From: RFPI01 sp964470195 | GTDB lineage: Bacteria; Pseudomonadota; Gammaproteobacteria; Burkholderiales; Methylophilaceae | Assembly (NCBI GenBank): GCA_964470195.1 | Contig: CAYYBG010000042.1 | Coordinates: forward strand, 1-13,221 | Direction of reading: 5' to 3' | DNA length: 13,221 bases | Part shown: piece by piece, positions 1 through 6,937 of the stretch | Layout of the letters: every line of letters starts with the position of its first letter | Position numbering within the stretch: the first letter of the stretch is position 1 | Translations under genes and position numbers: made by a program | The notes under the pieces: generated by a model | What the model was told of the DNA's origin: nothing | What the model saw: only the letters and a program-made list of their open reading frames with translations | Database searches by the model: none

Positions 1-41
1 ATGTAAGATAAAACTCTCAATAACACTGGTACTAATTTTAA

Positions 42-824
42 ACGCAGTTCACAGGGCGCAGCTATGTCATCTTCGGCAAGACCGATACCAATGCCGTGAA
101 TCTGGCCGATGTCGCGCGTGGAGATGGCAATACCGCTCTCGCCATCACGCATAGCCCCACCTCAGGCAATGACACTTGGACTGGCACGACTGCCAATGAA
201 ATTGCGCTTGGTGGCGCAGGGAACGACACGCTCATTGGTGGCGGTGGTAATGATGTGCTGTATGGCGGTGCAGGTAACGATGTGTTGGTGGTCAATAGCA
301 GTAATATCAGCGCACTCGTTTCATTGCCTAGCAACCTCATCGATGTTTCTGGCATCACGCTGAGTCAGTTAGCACGCATCGATGGTGGTGCTGGTATCGA
401 CACCTTGCGCGTGGCAGGTGGCGCTCACTTGAATTTGAGCAATATCAGCCAAATCGCCGCCAGCAATCCAGAAATTGGCAGTCGCATTAGCAGCATCGAG
501 CGTATTGATTTGGCCACGGATACCAGTGCCAATACCCTCACTTTGGGCTTGTTTGATGTGCTGGATATGACAGGCTTGAATTTGTTTAATACCAGTATAG
601 GCAGTGGTTGGAGCAATGTCGCTAGTGGCACAGCACTCAGTGCCTCGGTGGCAAAACATCAACTCGCAATCACGGGTGGCGCTACTGACACAGTGGATAT
701 CGATACAAGTGCTTGGACGAAAGCGACTGGTAGCGTAAGTGATGGCAGCGTCAACTATGATGTATGGAATCACAATACTGCAGCCGCGCAACTGCTTATC
801 CAAACGAGTGTAGTGATTATTTAA
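42..824 (+). CDS. C-terminal fragment of a large FG-GAP/RTX repeat secreted protein, 5' truncated
   Basis: This is the distal end of a calcium-binding RTX adhesin or hemolysin-like protein, probably exported by a type I system. The frame opens after in-frame stops at 9, 21, 33 and 39. From about base 54 it reads GRSYVIFGKTD, the usual end of an FG-GAP (integrin-alpha-like) blade. Three tandem GGxGNDxLx calcium-binding nonapeptides follow at about 210-290, including GGAGNDTLIGGGGNDVLYGG. A long Ser/Thr/Asn/Asp-rich domain comes next, with RIDGGAGIDTLR and SSIERIDL, motifs typical of the C-termini of such proteins. The last residues (YDVWNHNTAAAQLLI, ending VVII) look like an uncleaved C-terminal type I secretion signal. 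No plausible native start is visible: the GTG at 96 lies inside the FG-GAP blade and is probably not a true start. Whole proteins of this kind run to thousands of residues, so this is a remnant or the far side of a sequence junction. The family is clear; whether anything is expressed is not. Confidence 0.8.
   Translation, partial: TQFTGRSYVIFGKTDTNAVNLADVARGDGNTALAITHSPTSGNDTWTGTTANEIALGGAGNDTLIGGGGNDVLYGGAGNDVLVVNSSNISALVSLPSNLIDVSGITLSQLARIDGGAGIDTLRVAGGAHLNLSNISQIAASNPEIGSRISSIERIDLATDTSANTLTLGLFDVLDMTGLNLFNTSIGSGWSNVASGTALSASVAKHQLAITGGATDTVDIDTSAWTKATGSVSDGSVNYDVWNHNTAAAQLLIQTSVVII
210..290 (+). repeat. Three tandem RTX nonapeptide repeats (coding)
   Basis: The translated frame holds three consecutive copies of GGxGNDxLx. 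In known RTX proteins such repeats form a calcium-binding parallel beta-roll that folds outside the cell. Three is a small number, enough for a short roll just upstream of the secretion domain. Confidence 0.8.
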
Positions 825-852
825 CCGAGTTTTTCCCTTAGCATCAACTGAC

Positions 853-884
853 ACAATCCCTCCCCCTAACAAGGGAGGGGTTGT
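853..884 (+). terminator. Strong hairpin after the RTX gene, probable terminator
   Basis: ACAATCCCTCCC (853-864) pairs with GGGAGGGGTTGT (873-884) around an 8-base loop. The stem is 12 bp with one G-U pair and lies 29 bases after the RTX stop. The following bases (CGTTATTTCC) are only weakly T-rich, so it is an imperfect intrinsic terminator. It could also serve as an mRNA 3'-end stabiliser. Confidence 0.6.
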
Positions 885-910
885 CGTTATTTCCGCTTTC
901 CACCACCGTT

Positions 911-934
911 ATTAGCGCCTGCGCGGGAATGACG
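911..934. repeat. Decayed copy of a dispersed palindromic intergenic repeat
   Basis: The 3' part, CCTGCGCGGGAATGACG, matches from memory a short inverted repeat scattered through many proteobacterial genomes (reverse strand CGTCATTCCCGCGCAGG). The expected left arm ATTCCCGC reads ATTAGCGC here, two substitutions that break most of the hairpin. It lies between the RTX hairpin and the next promoter. Confidence 0.45.
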
Positions 935-1023
935 TGGGGTGCTGAATGGCGCAACCGCGCGACAAACTAACAAGCTAAACGGCCATGATGTTATGGTTGT
1001 TGCTGTGGACTGTCGCAGATTTC

Positions 1024-1032
1024 TGCTTTAAT
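1024..1032 (+). promoter_or_regulatory. Extended -10 promoter candidate for the MEKHLA gene
   Basis: TGCTTTAAT fits the extended -10 form TGnTATAAT with one mismatch. It would start a transcript near 1039 with a leader of about 32 bases that carries the AGGA ribosome site at 1056-1059. No good -35 is seen at 16-18 bases. The rest of the 246-base gap 825-1070 holds only the hairpin and repeat remnant listed separately. Confidence 0.35.
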
Positions 1033-1070
1033 CTCGATGTTTTGTCGAATTTGTCAGGAATACATTTTCC

Positions 1071-1565
1071 ATGCTGCCAAATGATCATCGTTTTCTTGCA
1101 GATTTTCACGATCAACAATTTTTGCGAACACATGTGCGCCGTCTGATGCAAAGCTATCAGCATTGGTTAGGGCATGCTTTAGTCGATTTGGCTGATCAGC
1201 AAGACGCTGTTGAGGCAGTGATGCATTGTAAATTCGCCATTGCTTCTCATGATATTTCAGCAGACCCGTGTTTCAATTTTGCAAATTTGCGCGCTTTGTC
1301 ATTGTTTAAGATGTCTGCTGAGCAGTTGCTTGGTTTGCCCTCGAGATATTCTGCTGAGGCTGTGTTGCGCGAGGATAGAGCTGGCTTTTTACAGCAGGTG
1401 ACGGCGCACGGTTTTGTCGATAATTACTGTGGCATTCGTATTGCCCATGATGGTAGTCGATTTGAGATTCAAGGCGCGACGGTTTGGAATGTGTTTGATC
1501 CTGAACAATTAGATTTGGGTAGATTGGGGCAAGCGGTGATTATTCGCTCTGTGCGTCATTTGTAG
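1071..1565 (+). CDS. Stand-alone MEKHLA-domain protein (PAS-like)
   Basis: A cytoplasmic protein of 164 residues that is almost entirely a MEKHLA domain (Pfam PF08670), a PAS-like fold also found at the end of plant HD-ZIP III factors and as a short bacterial protein. Visible hallmarks are SHDISADPCFNFANLRAL, a LPSRYSAEAV segment, HGFVDNYCGIRI and RFEIQGATVWNVFD. There is no signal peptide, membrane segment or attached output domain. The ATG at 1071 is preceded by AGGA at 1056-1059, 11 bases upstream, a long but usable spacing. The gene converges on rbgA and their 3' ends overlap by 26 bases (1540-1565). The family assignment is by recognised motifs. The function is not known to me: by analogy with PAS domains it may bind a small ligand or sense a signal, but that is inference. 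Confidence 0.85.
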   Translation: MLPNDHRFLADFHDQQFLRTHVRRLMQSYQHWLGHALVDLADQQDAVEAVMHCKFAIASHDISADPCFNFANLRALSLFKMSAEQLLGLPSRYSAEAVLREDRAGFLQQVTAHGFVDNYCGIRIAHDGSRFEIQGATVWNVFDPEQLDLGRLGQAVIIRSVRHL

Positions 1566-2469
1566 TCTCGAACTGCTGGTCTTGCAGGCTATCTTGAGAG
1601 GGATTGGCGAGATGCTGTGAGATAAGTGTTGCGCGGCTGTTGGGGCTTTCAAGACTGATTCTTCCTAATGTGCCTGACCTAAACTCAGTTAGCAAGGTCA
1701 TGGCAGTCTTTTCCATATCCCACAGACCAGCGCGCAATTTAAATGCCCTTCGTTTGGCAATATGTTCTAGTAGGGCAACGCCATCAGCTGTGTTGGCATC
1801 ACATTGATAGCGTTGTTGCAATTGTTGCGGATATCGTTGCAACAAGATATCCGCTAAAAAGATGGCGACATCTTCGTCTATCACCGCATTGCGCCCTATG
1901 GCGTGACATGCAGCTAGCATATAACCGTCACTTTCTAATTCTATCTTGGGCCACATCATTCCTGGCGTGTCAGTGATGCTCATCAATGGGCTTAGGTCAA
2001 AACGTTGTTGCGATTTGGTCACCGCTGGCTCGTCGCCCACTTTGGCTATGCGTCGGTTGAGAAGTGCATTCATCAGGGTAGATTTACCCACGTTGGGTAT
2101 ACCCATAATCATCATACGCAAGGGTTTGATAGGAGAGTCGCGATGTGGGGCTAATTGGGCGCAAAGCTTAGGAATTTTGTTGGCATCACCAGGTTTTTTG
2201 CAGGATAACGCCACAGCATGAATATTTTCTTGACGATTAAAGTTCTGCAACCAAGCTTGGGTGATTTGAGGGTCAGCTAAATCACTTTTATTGAGTATCT
2301 TGAGACATGGGCGTTGGCGAAATAATCGCATCTTCTCTAGCATGGGGTTGTGACTTGCAGCTGGAATCCGAGCATCTACTACCTCAATGACGACATCAAT
2401 ATGGGCAAGCGTCTCTTCGGCTTTTTTTCTCGCCTGAGTCATATGTCCTGGAAACCATTGTATCGCCAT
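1540..2469 (-). CDS. rbgA: Ribosome biogenesis GTPase RbgA/YlqF
   Basis: A circularly permuted GTPase of 309 residues. In Bacillus subtilis, RbgA (YlqF) acts late in 50S subunit assembly; the same role is inferred here. The permuted motif order is visible: G4 NKSD at 60-63, a G5-like ALSCKK at 87-92, G1 (P-loop) GIPNVGKST at 123-131, the G2 threonine in PAVTKSQQ near 151, and G3 DTPG at 167-170. The N-terminus MAIQWFPGHMTQARK is typical of the family. A helical C-terminal RNA-binding region follows, and the last 25 or so residues are polar and probably disordered. The ATG at 2469 has only a weak ribosome site (GCAGA). The gene is transcribed alone, divergent from the methyltransferase gene and convergent with the MEKHLA gene. 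Confidence 0.95.
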   Translation of the reverse strand: MAIQWFPGHMTQARKKAEETLAHIDVVIEVVDARIPAASHNPMLEKMRLFRQRPCLKILNKSDLADPQITQAWLQNFNRQENIHAVALSCKKPGDANKIPKLCAQLAPHRDSPIKPLRMMIMGIPNVGKSTLMNALLNRRIAKVGDEPAVTKSQQRFDLSPLMSITDTPGMMWPKIELESDGYMLAACHAIGRNAVIDEDVAIFLADILLQRYPQQLQQRYQCDANTADGVALLEHIAKRRAFKLRAGLWDMEKTAMTLLTEFRSGTLGRISLESPNSRATLISQHLANPSQDSLQDQQFETTNDAQSE

Positions 2470-2507
2470 TCTGCTTAATCCATTTTTTTGCTACTTGAAT
2501 GTGCGTT

Positions 2508-2516
2508 ATTCTACCA
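2508..2516 (-). promoter_or_regulatory. Extended -10 promoter candidate for rbgA
   Basis: On the minus strand the bases read TGGTAGAAT, a match to TGnTATAAT with one mismatch, about 40 bases upstream of the rbgA ATG. No convincing -35 hexamer lies at 17 bases, as is common for extended -10 promoters. Confidence 0.4.
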
Positions 2517-2526
2517 TTCTGGCTGG

Positions 2527-2556
2527 CTAGCTGTTTGGCCTTGTGAGGTCAGCTAG
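2527..2556. repeat. 7-bp inverted repeat between divergent genes, operator-like
   Basis: CTAGCTG (2527-2533) and CAGCTAG (2550-2556) are a perfect inverted repeat with a 16-base spacer. The arm centres are 23 bp apart, about two helical turns. It lies in the 136-base gap between rbgA and the methyltransferase gene, where a dimeric regulator could bind. Chance occurrence is possible. Confidence 0.25.
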
Positions 2557-2593
2557 GATGGATCGCTACTAGGTATTCGTTGCGGGCATCAGT

Positions 2594-2599
2594 TACAAT
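2594..2599 (+). promoter_or_regulatory. -10 candidate abutting the methyltransferase start
   Basis: TACAAT ends 6 bases before the ATG at 2606, so a transcript would begin at or beside the start codon. No ribosome binding site is visible upstream, which fits a leaderless message. The -35 region is poor, so the call is tentative. Confidence 0.3.
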
Positions 2600-2605
2600 G
2601 CCACC

Positions 2606-3424
2606 ATGGCTGAAATCGCAGAAATCAAACCACAACAATCCATCGCTTTGCTCAAGGCGCTACACATTCTCACCCGAGATGGCAAACTCAATCAGGATAG
2701 TCGGCGTAAGCTTAAACAGGTCTATCATTTGTATCATTTTATTGAGCCATTATTGCAACAGTTGATGCAACAAGGAAATGCGCCTGTTTTGGTTGATCAT
2801 GGTGCTGGTAAATCTTATTTGGGTTTTATTCTGTATGACTTGTTTATGAAACAACATGATAGTGGTTCTGTGATCGGTATTGAATCTAGGCAGGAGTTGG
2901 TAGAAAAGTCACATAACTTGGCAATAGAGTTAGGTTTTTCGCGTATGCAATTTCATCACTTGACGGTACAACAAGCCTCTAGCTCTCAGCTGATTCCCGA
3001 TCATGTAGAAATTGTCACCGCTTTGCATGCTTGTGATACCGCTACCGATGACGCTATTGGTTTTGCCTTGCAGAAAAATGCCCAATTTATTGTTTTGGTG
3101 CCCTGTTGTCAGGCCGAAGTCGCTGAAGCGCTGAGAAAAAACAAAAGTATGTCTTTGAGTCAAAAAGCGTTGGCGGAAATATGGCGTCATCCCATTCATA
3201 CCCGTGAATTCGGTAGTATGGTGACCAATGTATTGCGTTGTTTGCAACTCGAATCACATGGTTATCAGGTGACAGTCACCGAGTTGGTAGGCTGGGAACA
3301 TTCCATGAAAAACGAATTGATTATCGCCAAACGTCAAGATGCGCCCCGTGGTAATGCCAAACAGCGCCTATTAGAAATACTTGAATCGTTGAATTTGCAA
3401 TGTTTGGCACAGCGATTTAATTAA
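2606..3424 (+). CDS. Class I SAM-dependent methyltransferase, Methyltransf_32 type
   Basis: A cytoplasmic methyltransferase of 272 residues, substrate unknown. Motif I is VDHGAGKSYLG (63-73), the glycine-rich S-adenosylmethionine loop, with acidic E93 at the end of the next strand (IGIES). HACDTATDDA (141-150) and VPCCQ (165-169) are the characteristic signatures of the Methyltransf_32 family (PF13679), whose relatives include tRNA and protein methyltransferases. The first 50 residues look like a helical substrate-recognition segment. ATG 2606 follows a -10-like TACAAT and has no clear ribosome site. The gene ends convergently against xseA, sharing a TTAA stop. The fold and cofactor are well supported; the substrate, RNA or protein, is not determinable here. 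Confidence 0.85.
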   Translation: MAEIAEIKPQQSIALLKALHILTRDGKLNQDSRRKLKQVYHLYHFIEPLLQQLMQQGNAPVLVDHGAGKSYLGFILYDLFMKQHDSGSVIGIESRQELVEKSHNLAIELGFSRMQFHHLTVQQASSSQLIPDHVEIVTALHACDTATDDAIGFALQKNAQFIVLVPCCQAEVAEALRKNKSMSLSQKALAEIWRHPIHTREFGSMVTNVLRCLQLESHGYQVTVTELVGWEHSMKNELIIAKRQDAPRGNAKQRLLEILESLNLQCLAQRFN

Positions 3425-4668
3425 TCTTGCGTGGTTTTTACTTCGACCTCAGCGCTACCTTTGCTAAAGCGCAATTGCACTTGCTCACCAATCTCTAATT
3501 GTTGATATTCGCGCACGATTTCTCCAGCCTTATTTTGCACCAATGCATATCCACGTTGTAACACCGCCTCTGGATTGAGATGGTTTAAGCCGTTTTGTAG
3601 ACGATTTAATTGTTGCTGTTGTCGCTGGATTTGCTGTTGTATGGCACTGTTTAGTCGCATACTGAATTGCGTGAGTTGTTGCTGTTGTATGGCTAATTGC
3701 TGTTGTGGCGAAATTAATCGACGCGCCAGAAAATCTAGCATCTGGTTTTTTTGTAGCAATGTATTGTCGATTAGACGCTGTAATCGTGAGCGATTTTGCG
3801 CTAATTGTTGCAACAATGATTGACGCGCGGGACTGGCCAACTCAGCTGCTGCGGTGGGGGTGGCAGCTCGAACATCCGCAACAAAATCACAAATAGTAAA
3901 GTCTACTTCGTGGCCGACTCCACTAATGGTGGGGATACGACAATCCGCCAAGGCATAGGCGACCACTTCTTCATTAAATTGCCATAAATCTTCCATACTC
4001 CCGCCGCCTCGACAAATAATCAGTACGTCGCATTCTTGTCTTTGGTCAGCTAAACGAATCGCAGCTGCAATTTTTTCTGCTGCCCCTTTGCCTTGCACTG
4101 GCGTTGGATAAATAATCACTGGGATATTCGGCATGCGCCGTTTGAAAGTGGTTAATACATCATGCAGGGCGGCTGCATCGGCGGAGGTGACGATGCCAAT
4201 TTGTTTGGGAAATATAGGGATGCTACGTTTGCGCGCAGGGTCAAACAAACCTTGTTGCTGCAATTTTAGTTTTAGCTTTTCAAATGCTTCAAATAAAGTC
4301 CCTGCCCCAGCACGTTGTAGTTGTTCAATATTCAGTTGAAACTCACCTCGGGCTTCATACAGTGTCACACTGGCACGGGCTTCTACTCGGTCGCCTTCTT
4401 GCAGCACCCAATCGACAGATTGATTACGACCACGGAACATGACACAGCGCACCTGTGCTTGAGCGTCTTTCAGCGAGAAATACCAATGTCCTGAGCTGGC
4501 GCGGGTGAGATTAGAGATTTCTCCGCTTACCCAGCAATCAGCAAAACTGTTTTCTAATAGTTGTCGGGCAAGTTGATTCAGCTCGCTGACCGACCAAATC
4601 TTTGCAGTTTGGCTTGTTGGTCTTGGGGCGCTGGGATAGAGTAGATCATCGTAATCAGTATTGGACAT
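3421..4668 (-). CDS. xseA: Exodeoxyribonuclease VII large subunit
   Basis: The catalytic subunit of exonuclease VII, which degrades single-stranded DNA from either end into short oligonucleotides during repair and works with several copies of the small subunit XseB. It has 415 residues against about 456 in E. coli. An N-terminal OB-fold spans about 22-120 (VSGEISNLTRASSGHWYFSL). The catalytic domain follows, with PKQIGIVTSADAAALHDV (154-171), ICRGGGSMEDLWQFNEE (218-234), GVGHEVDFTICDFVADVRAA (250-269) and ATPTAAAE (269-276). A glutamine-rich coiled coil covers about 284-360. The conserved tail VLQRGYALV is at 369-377. xseB is not in the window. The ATG at 4668 lies 6 bases after a TAAAAT box, suggesting a very short or absent leader. 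Confidence 0.97.
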   Translation of the reverse strand: MSNTDYDDLLYPSAPRPTSQTAKIWSVSELNQLARQLLENSFADCWVSGEISNLTRASSGHWYFSLKDAQAQVRCVMFRGRNQSVDWVLQEGDRVEARASVTLYEARGEFQLNIEQLQRAGAGTLFEAFEKLKLKLQQQGLFDPARKRSIPIFPKQIGIVTSADAAALHDVLTTFKRRMPNIPVIIYPTPVQGKGAAEKIAAAIRLADQRQECDVLIICRGGGSMEDLWQFNEEVVAYALADCRIPTISGVGHEVDFTICDFVADVRAATPTAAAELASPARQSLLQQLAQNRSRLQRLIDNTLLQKNQMLDFLARRLISPQQQLAIQQQQLTQFSMRLNSAIQQQIQRQQQQLNRLQNGLNHLNPEAVLQRGYALVQNKAGEIVREYQQLEIGEQVQLRFSKGSAEVEVKTTQD

Positions 4669-4674
4669 ATTGCC

Positions 4675-4680
4675 ATTTTA
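4675..4680 (-). promoter_or_regulatory. -10 candidate abutting the xseA start
   Basis: On the minus strand TAAAAT is followed by 6 bases and then the xseA ATG (4668), so transcription would begin on or next to the start codon. The -35 match is poor. Confidence 0.3.
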
Positions 4681-4729
4681 CCTGTTGTGCTGAATGGATG
4701 CGATAAACCCGTGCAGTCTACCTGCTCAA

Positions 4730-4738
4730 TGTTAAAAT
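4730..4738 (+). promoter_or_regulatory. Extended -10 promoter candidate for the dsbB operon
   Basis: TGTTAAAAT matches TGnTATAAT with one mismatch. A start near 4745 would leave a 16-base leader just holding the AGGAG ribosome site (4749-4753, 7 bases from the dsbB ATG). It would drive dsbB through the solute-binding protein gene. Confidence 0.4.
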
Positions 4739-4760
4739 AAGCGCCTTTAGGAGACCGATA

Positions 4761-5261
4761 ATGAAACGTTTTTTGTTGAGTGCTTGGGCTGATTTTGCCG
4801 GATTTGCTATCAGCTTTGCCTTGGTGATTTTGGCCTTGGTGATTCAAACTACTTATCAGCTTGAACCATGTCCACTCTGCATCACGCAACGGATGATATT
4901 CATGGGCTTAGGCTTGGCGTTTTTGTTATCTATGTGCTTGCGTCACACACTTATCAATCTTCTGTTGGGTTTGGGGCAAATCATCATCGCTTTGACAGGC
5001 GCTGGTGTGGCTATCCGGCATTGGTGGATACAGGCTCATAAGGGGCAAATGTGGGTAGATTGCGGAGTAGGTTTCGACTATATGTTTGAAAATTTCCCAT
5101 TCAAAAAAATAATGACTTTGATCTTTCGGGGCACGGGTGATTGCGCCAGTATTGATTGGACATTTTTGGGATTAACTTTACCGCAGTTGGCATTGATAGC
5201 TTTTCTATCCTTGGCCTTGTTTGCTGTACTGATCATAAGAGAGCGTCGCTATGCAGTTTAA
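4761..5261 (+). CDS. dsbB: Disulfide bond formation protein B (quinone reductase)
   Basis: An inner-membrane protein of 166 residues that reoxidises periplasmic DsbA and passes the electrons to quinone. Four hydrophobic segments lie at about 10-30, 45-62, 66-86 and 138-158. The first periplasmic pair is the CPLC motif, C37 and C40, followed by R44, which matches the quinone-related arginine of E. coli DsbB (R48). The second pair is C101 and C128 in the large periplasmic loop, so all four catalytic cysteines are present. AGGAG at 4749-4753 sets the start. It is the first gene of the operon, and its last 11 bases overlap cysM (5251-5261), which suggests translational coupling. dsbA is not in the window. 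Confidence 0.95.
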   Translation: MKRFLLSAWADFAGFAISFALVILALVIQTTYQLEPCPLCITQRMIFMGLGLAFLLSMCLRHTLINLLLGLGQIIIALTGAGVAIRHWWIQAHKGQMWVDCGVGFDYMFENFPFKKIMTLIFRGTGDCASIDWTFLGLTLPQLALIAFLSLALFAVLIIRERRYAV

Positions 5262-6138
5262 TCCTATCGAGGCTTTTGTCGGTAACACCCCATTGGTCAA
5301 ACTTAAACGTATTCCCGGCAATACCAGTAATACCCTATTAGTCAAACTCGAGGGTAATAACCCTGCTGGTTCTGTCAAAGATCGTCCCGCTTTATCCATG
5401 ATAAGCAAAGCCGAGGCACGTGGTGAGATACGCCCAGGAGATACTTTGATTGAGGCCACCTCCGGCAATACCGGGATTGCATTGGCCATGGCAGCGGCAA
5501 TGAAGGGTTATAAGATGATACTCATCATGCCAGAAAATCAAAGCTTGGAGCGTAGACAAACAATGCGAGCTTTTGGTGCCGAACTGATTTTGACGCCCAA
5601 AGAGGGCAGTATGGAAATGGCGCGAGATGTAGCGCTCAAAATGCAGGCCGAGGGACGAGGTAGGGCGCTGAACCAGTTTGCTAACCCAGACAATCCTTTG
5701 GCGCATTATGAGGGCACTGGACCAGAAATTTGGCGTGACACAGCTGGCAGCATTACTCATTTTGTCGCCAGTATGGGTACCACAGGCACCATCATGGGGA
5801 CTTCTAGATTTTTGAAAGAACAGAATCCAGCGATACAAATTATTGGTGTTCAGCCCGAAGAGGGCGCTCAAATTCCTGGTATTCGTAAATGGTCAGCTGA
5901 GTATTTGCCAGAAATTTATGATGCGCATCGTGTCGACCAATTACGTTATGTCAGCCAACAGGATGCAGAACATATGACCAGACGCTTGGCGGAAGAGGAA
6001 GGTATATTCGCTGGCATTTCCTCTGGCGGTGGTTTGCATGTGGCTTTGCAATTGTCACAAACATTAGAAAATGCCGTGATTGTCTCTATTGTCTGTGATC
6101 GTGGTGACCGCTATTTGTCGACAGGAGTCTTTAAATGA
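5251..6138 (+). CDS. cysM: Cysteine synthase B (O-acetylserine sulfhydrylase B)
   Basis: A PLP-dependent enzyme of 295 residues that makes cysteine from O-acetylserine and sulfide; the CysM type can also use thiosulfate. Visible are the PLP lysine K43 in GSVKDRPA, the substrate loop TSGNTG (70-75), the phosphate-binding GTTGT (176-180) and SSGG (257-260). Features that favour CysM over CysK are MPENQSLERRQTMRAFGAEL (93-112), QIPGIRKW and the C-terminus CDRGDRYLSTGVF. It starts inside the dsbB reading frame after AAGAGAG (5237-5243), 7 bases from the ATG, and its stop overlaps the next start by 4 bases. It supplies free cysteine while its operon leader oxidises cysteines in the periplasm. Confidence 0.96.
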   Translation: MQFNPIEAFVGNTPLVKLKRIPGNTSNTLLVKLEGNNPAGSVKDRPALSMISKAEARGEIRPGDTLIEATSGNTGIALAMAAAMKGYKMILIMPENQSLERRQTMRAFGAELILTPKEGSMEMARDVALKMQAEGRGRALNQFANPDNPLAHYEGTGPEIWRDTAGSITHFVASMGTTGTIMGTSRFLKEQNPAIQIIGVQPEEGAQIPGIRKWSAEYLPEIYDAHRVDQLRYVSQQDAEHMTRRLAEEEGIFAGISSGGGLHVALQLSQTLENAVIVSIVCDRGDRYLSTGVFK

Positions 6139-6914
6139 TACCTACCTTGGTATTTGATATCGAGACCATTCCAGATACCGATGGCTTGCGTCACTTGTTA
6201 GAGCTGCCCACACAAACCAGCGATGAGGAGGTGGCAAATGTCGCATTTCATCAACGTCGACAGCAAAATGGCAGCGAGTTTCTCGCCTTACAACACCAAC
6301 GTGTCGTCGCGATTTCATGTGTGCTGCGTGATAGCACGGGCTTTCGCGTTTGGTCATTGGGTAACCCAGAGGAGCCAGAAGGACAATTAATTCAGCGCTT
6401 TTATGATGGCATTGAGCGTTATACCCCGAATCTGGTCTCTTGGAATGGTAATGGCTTTGATTTGCCGGTATTGCATTACCGTGGGCTGATTCATCAAGTA
6501 CATGCTGCCCGTTATTGGGATATGGGTGAGCAAGATCGAGATTTTAAATTCAATAATTACATTAGTCGTTACCACACTCGCCATCTGGATTTAATGGACT
6601 TATTGGCCTTATATCAAGGGCGTGCCAATGCGCCTTTGGATGAGATTGCCCAGCTTTGTGGCTTTCCTGGTAAGTTGGGTATGGATGGAAGTCAAGTTTG
6701 GACTGCTTATCAGCAAGGACAAATCCAAGCTATCCGCAACTATTGTGAAACAGATGTGGTGAATACCTATTTGGTTTATCTGCGTTTTGAGTTAATGCGT
6801 GGTGTCATCCAACAAGACCATTATCAACAAGAACTGCAATTGATCCGTCAAACATTGGCACAGTTGGATGCCCCGCATTGGCAACAATTCTTGGCCGCAT
6901 GGCCAACGACATAA
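6135..6914 (+). CDS. Predicted PolB-like DEDD 3'-5' exonuclease
   Basis: A stand-alone exonuclease of 259 residues related to the proofreading domain of family B DNA polymerases (PF10108 type), with no polymerase domain. Exo I is DIET (D8, E10), Exo II is VSWNGNGFDLP with D109, and Exo III is RNYCETDVVNTY with Y203 and D207, so the DEDDy metal-binding set is complete. HLDLMDLLALY (150-160) and the GFPGKLGMDGSQVW segment are also typical. Proteins of this family are widespread in Proteobacteria but their substrate is not well defined; activity on single-stranded DNA or RNA is inferred. The ATGA overlap with cysM (6135-6138) and an AGGAG inside the end of cysM (near 6123) point to coupled translation. 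Confidence 0.9.
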   Translation: MIPTLVFDIETIPDTDGLRHLLELPTQTSDEEVANVAFHQRRQQNGSEFLALQHQRVVAISCVLRDSTGFRVWSLGNPEEPEGQLIQRFYDGIERYTPNLVSWNGNGFDLPVLHYRGLIHQVHAARYWDMGEQDRDFKFNNYISRYHTRHLDLMDLLALYQGRANAPLDEIAQLCGFPGKLGMDGSQVWTAYQQGQIQAIRNYCETDVVNTYLVYLRFELMRGVIQQDHYQQELQLIRQTLAQLDAPHWQQFLAAWPTT

Positions 6915-6937
6915 CAAACAAACTAAAAGGTGAATAA

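Noticed and set aside
1..6. ATG at the first base as a gene start
   Set aside because: It is followed immediately by TAA.
369..872. 167-residue open frame antisense to the RTX fragment
   Set aside because: The plus strand has clear FG-GAP/RTX protein signals. The antisense protein is low in recognisable structure and runs through the terminator hairpin.
1540..1565. Overlap of the MEKHLA and rbgA ends as a sign of a wrong stop or frameshift
   Set aside because: Both frames keep normal family endings or a typical polar tail, so a genuine convergent overlap is simpler.
3580..3830. Repetitive TTG/CTG-rich stretch as a DNA repeat or satellite
   Set aside because: It encodes the glutamine-rich coiled coil normal for XseA, and the repetition follows from CAA/CAG codons.
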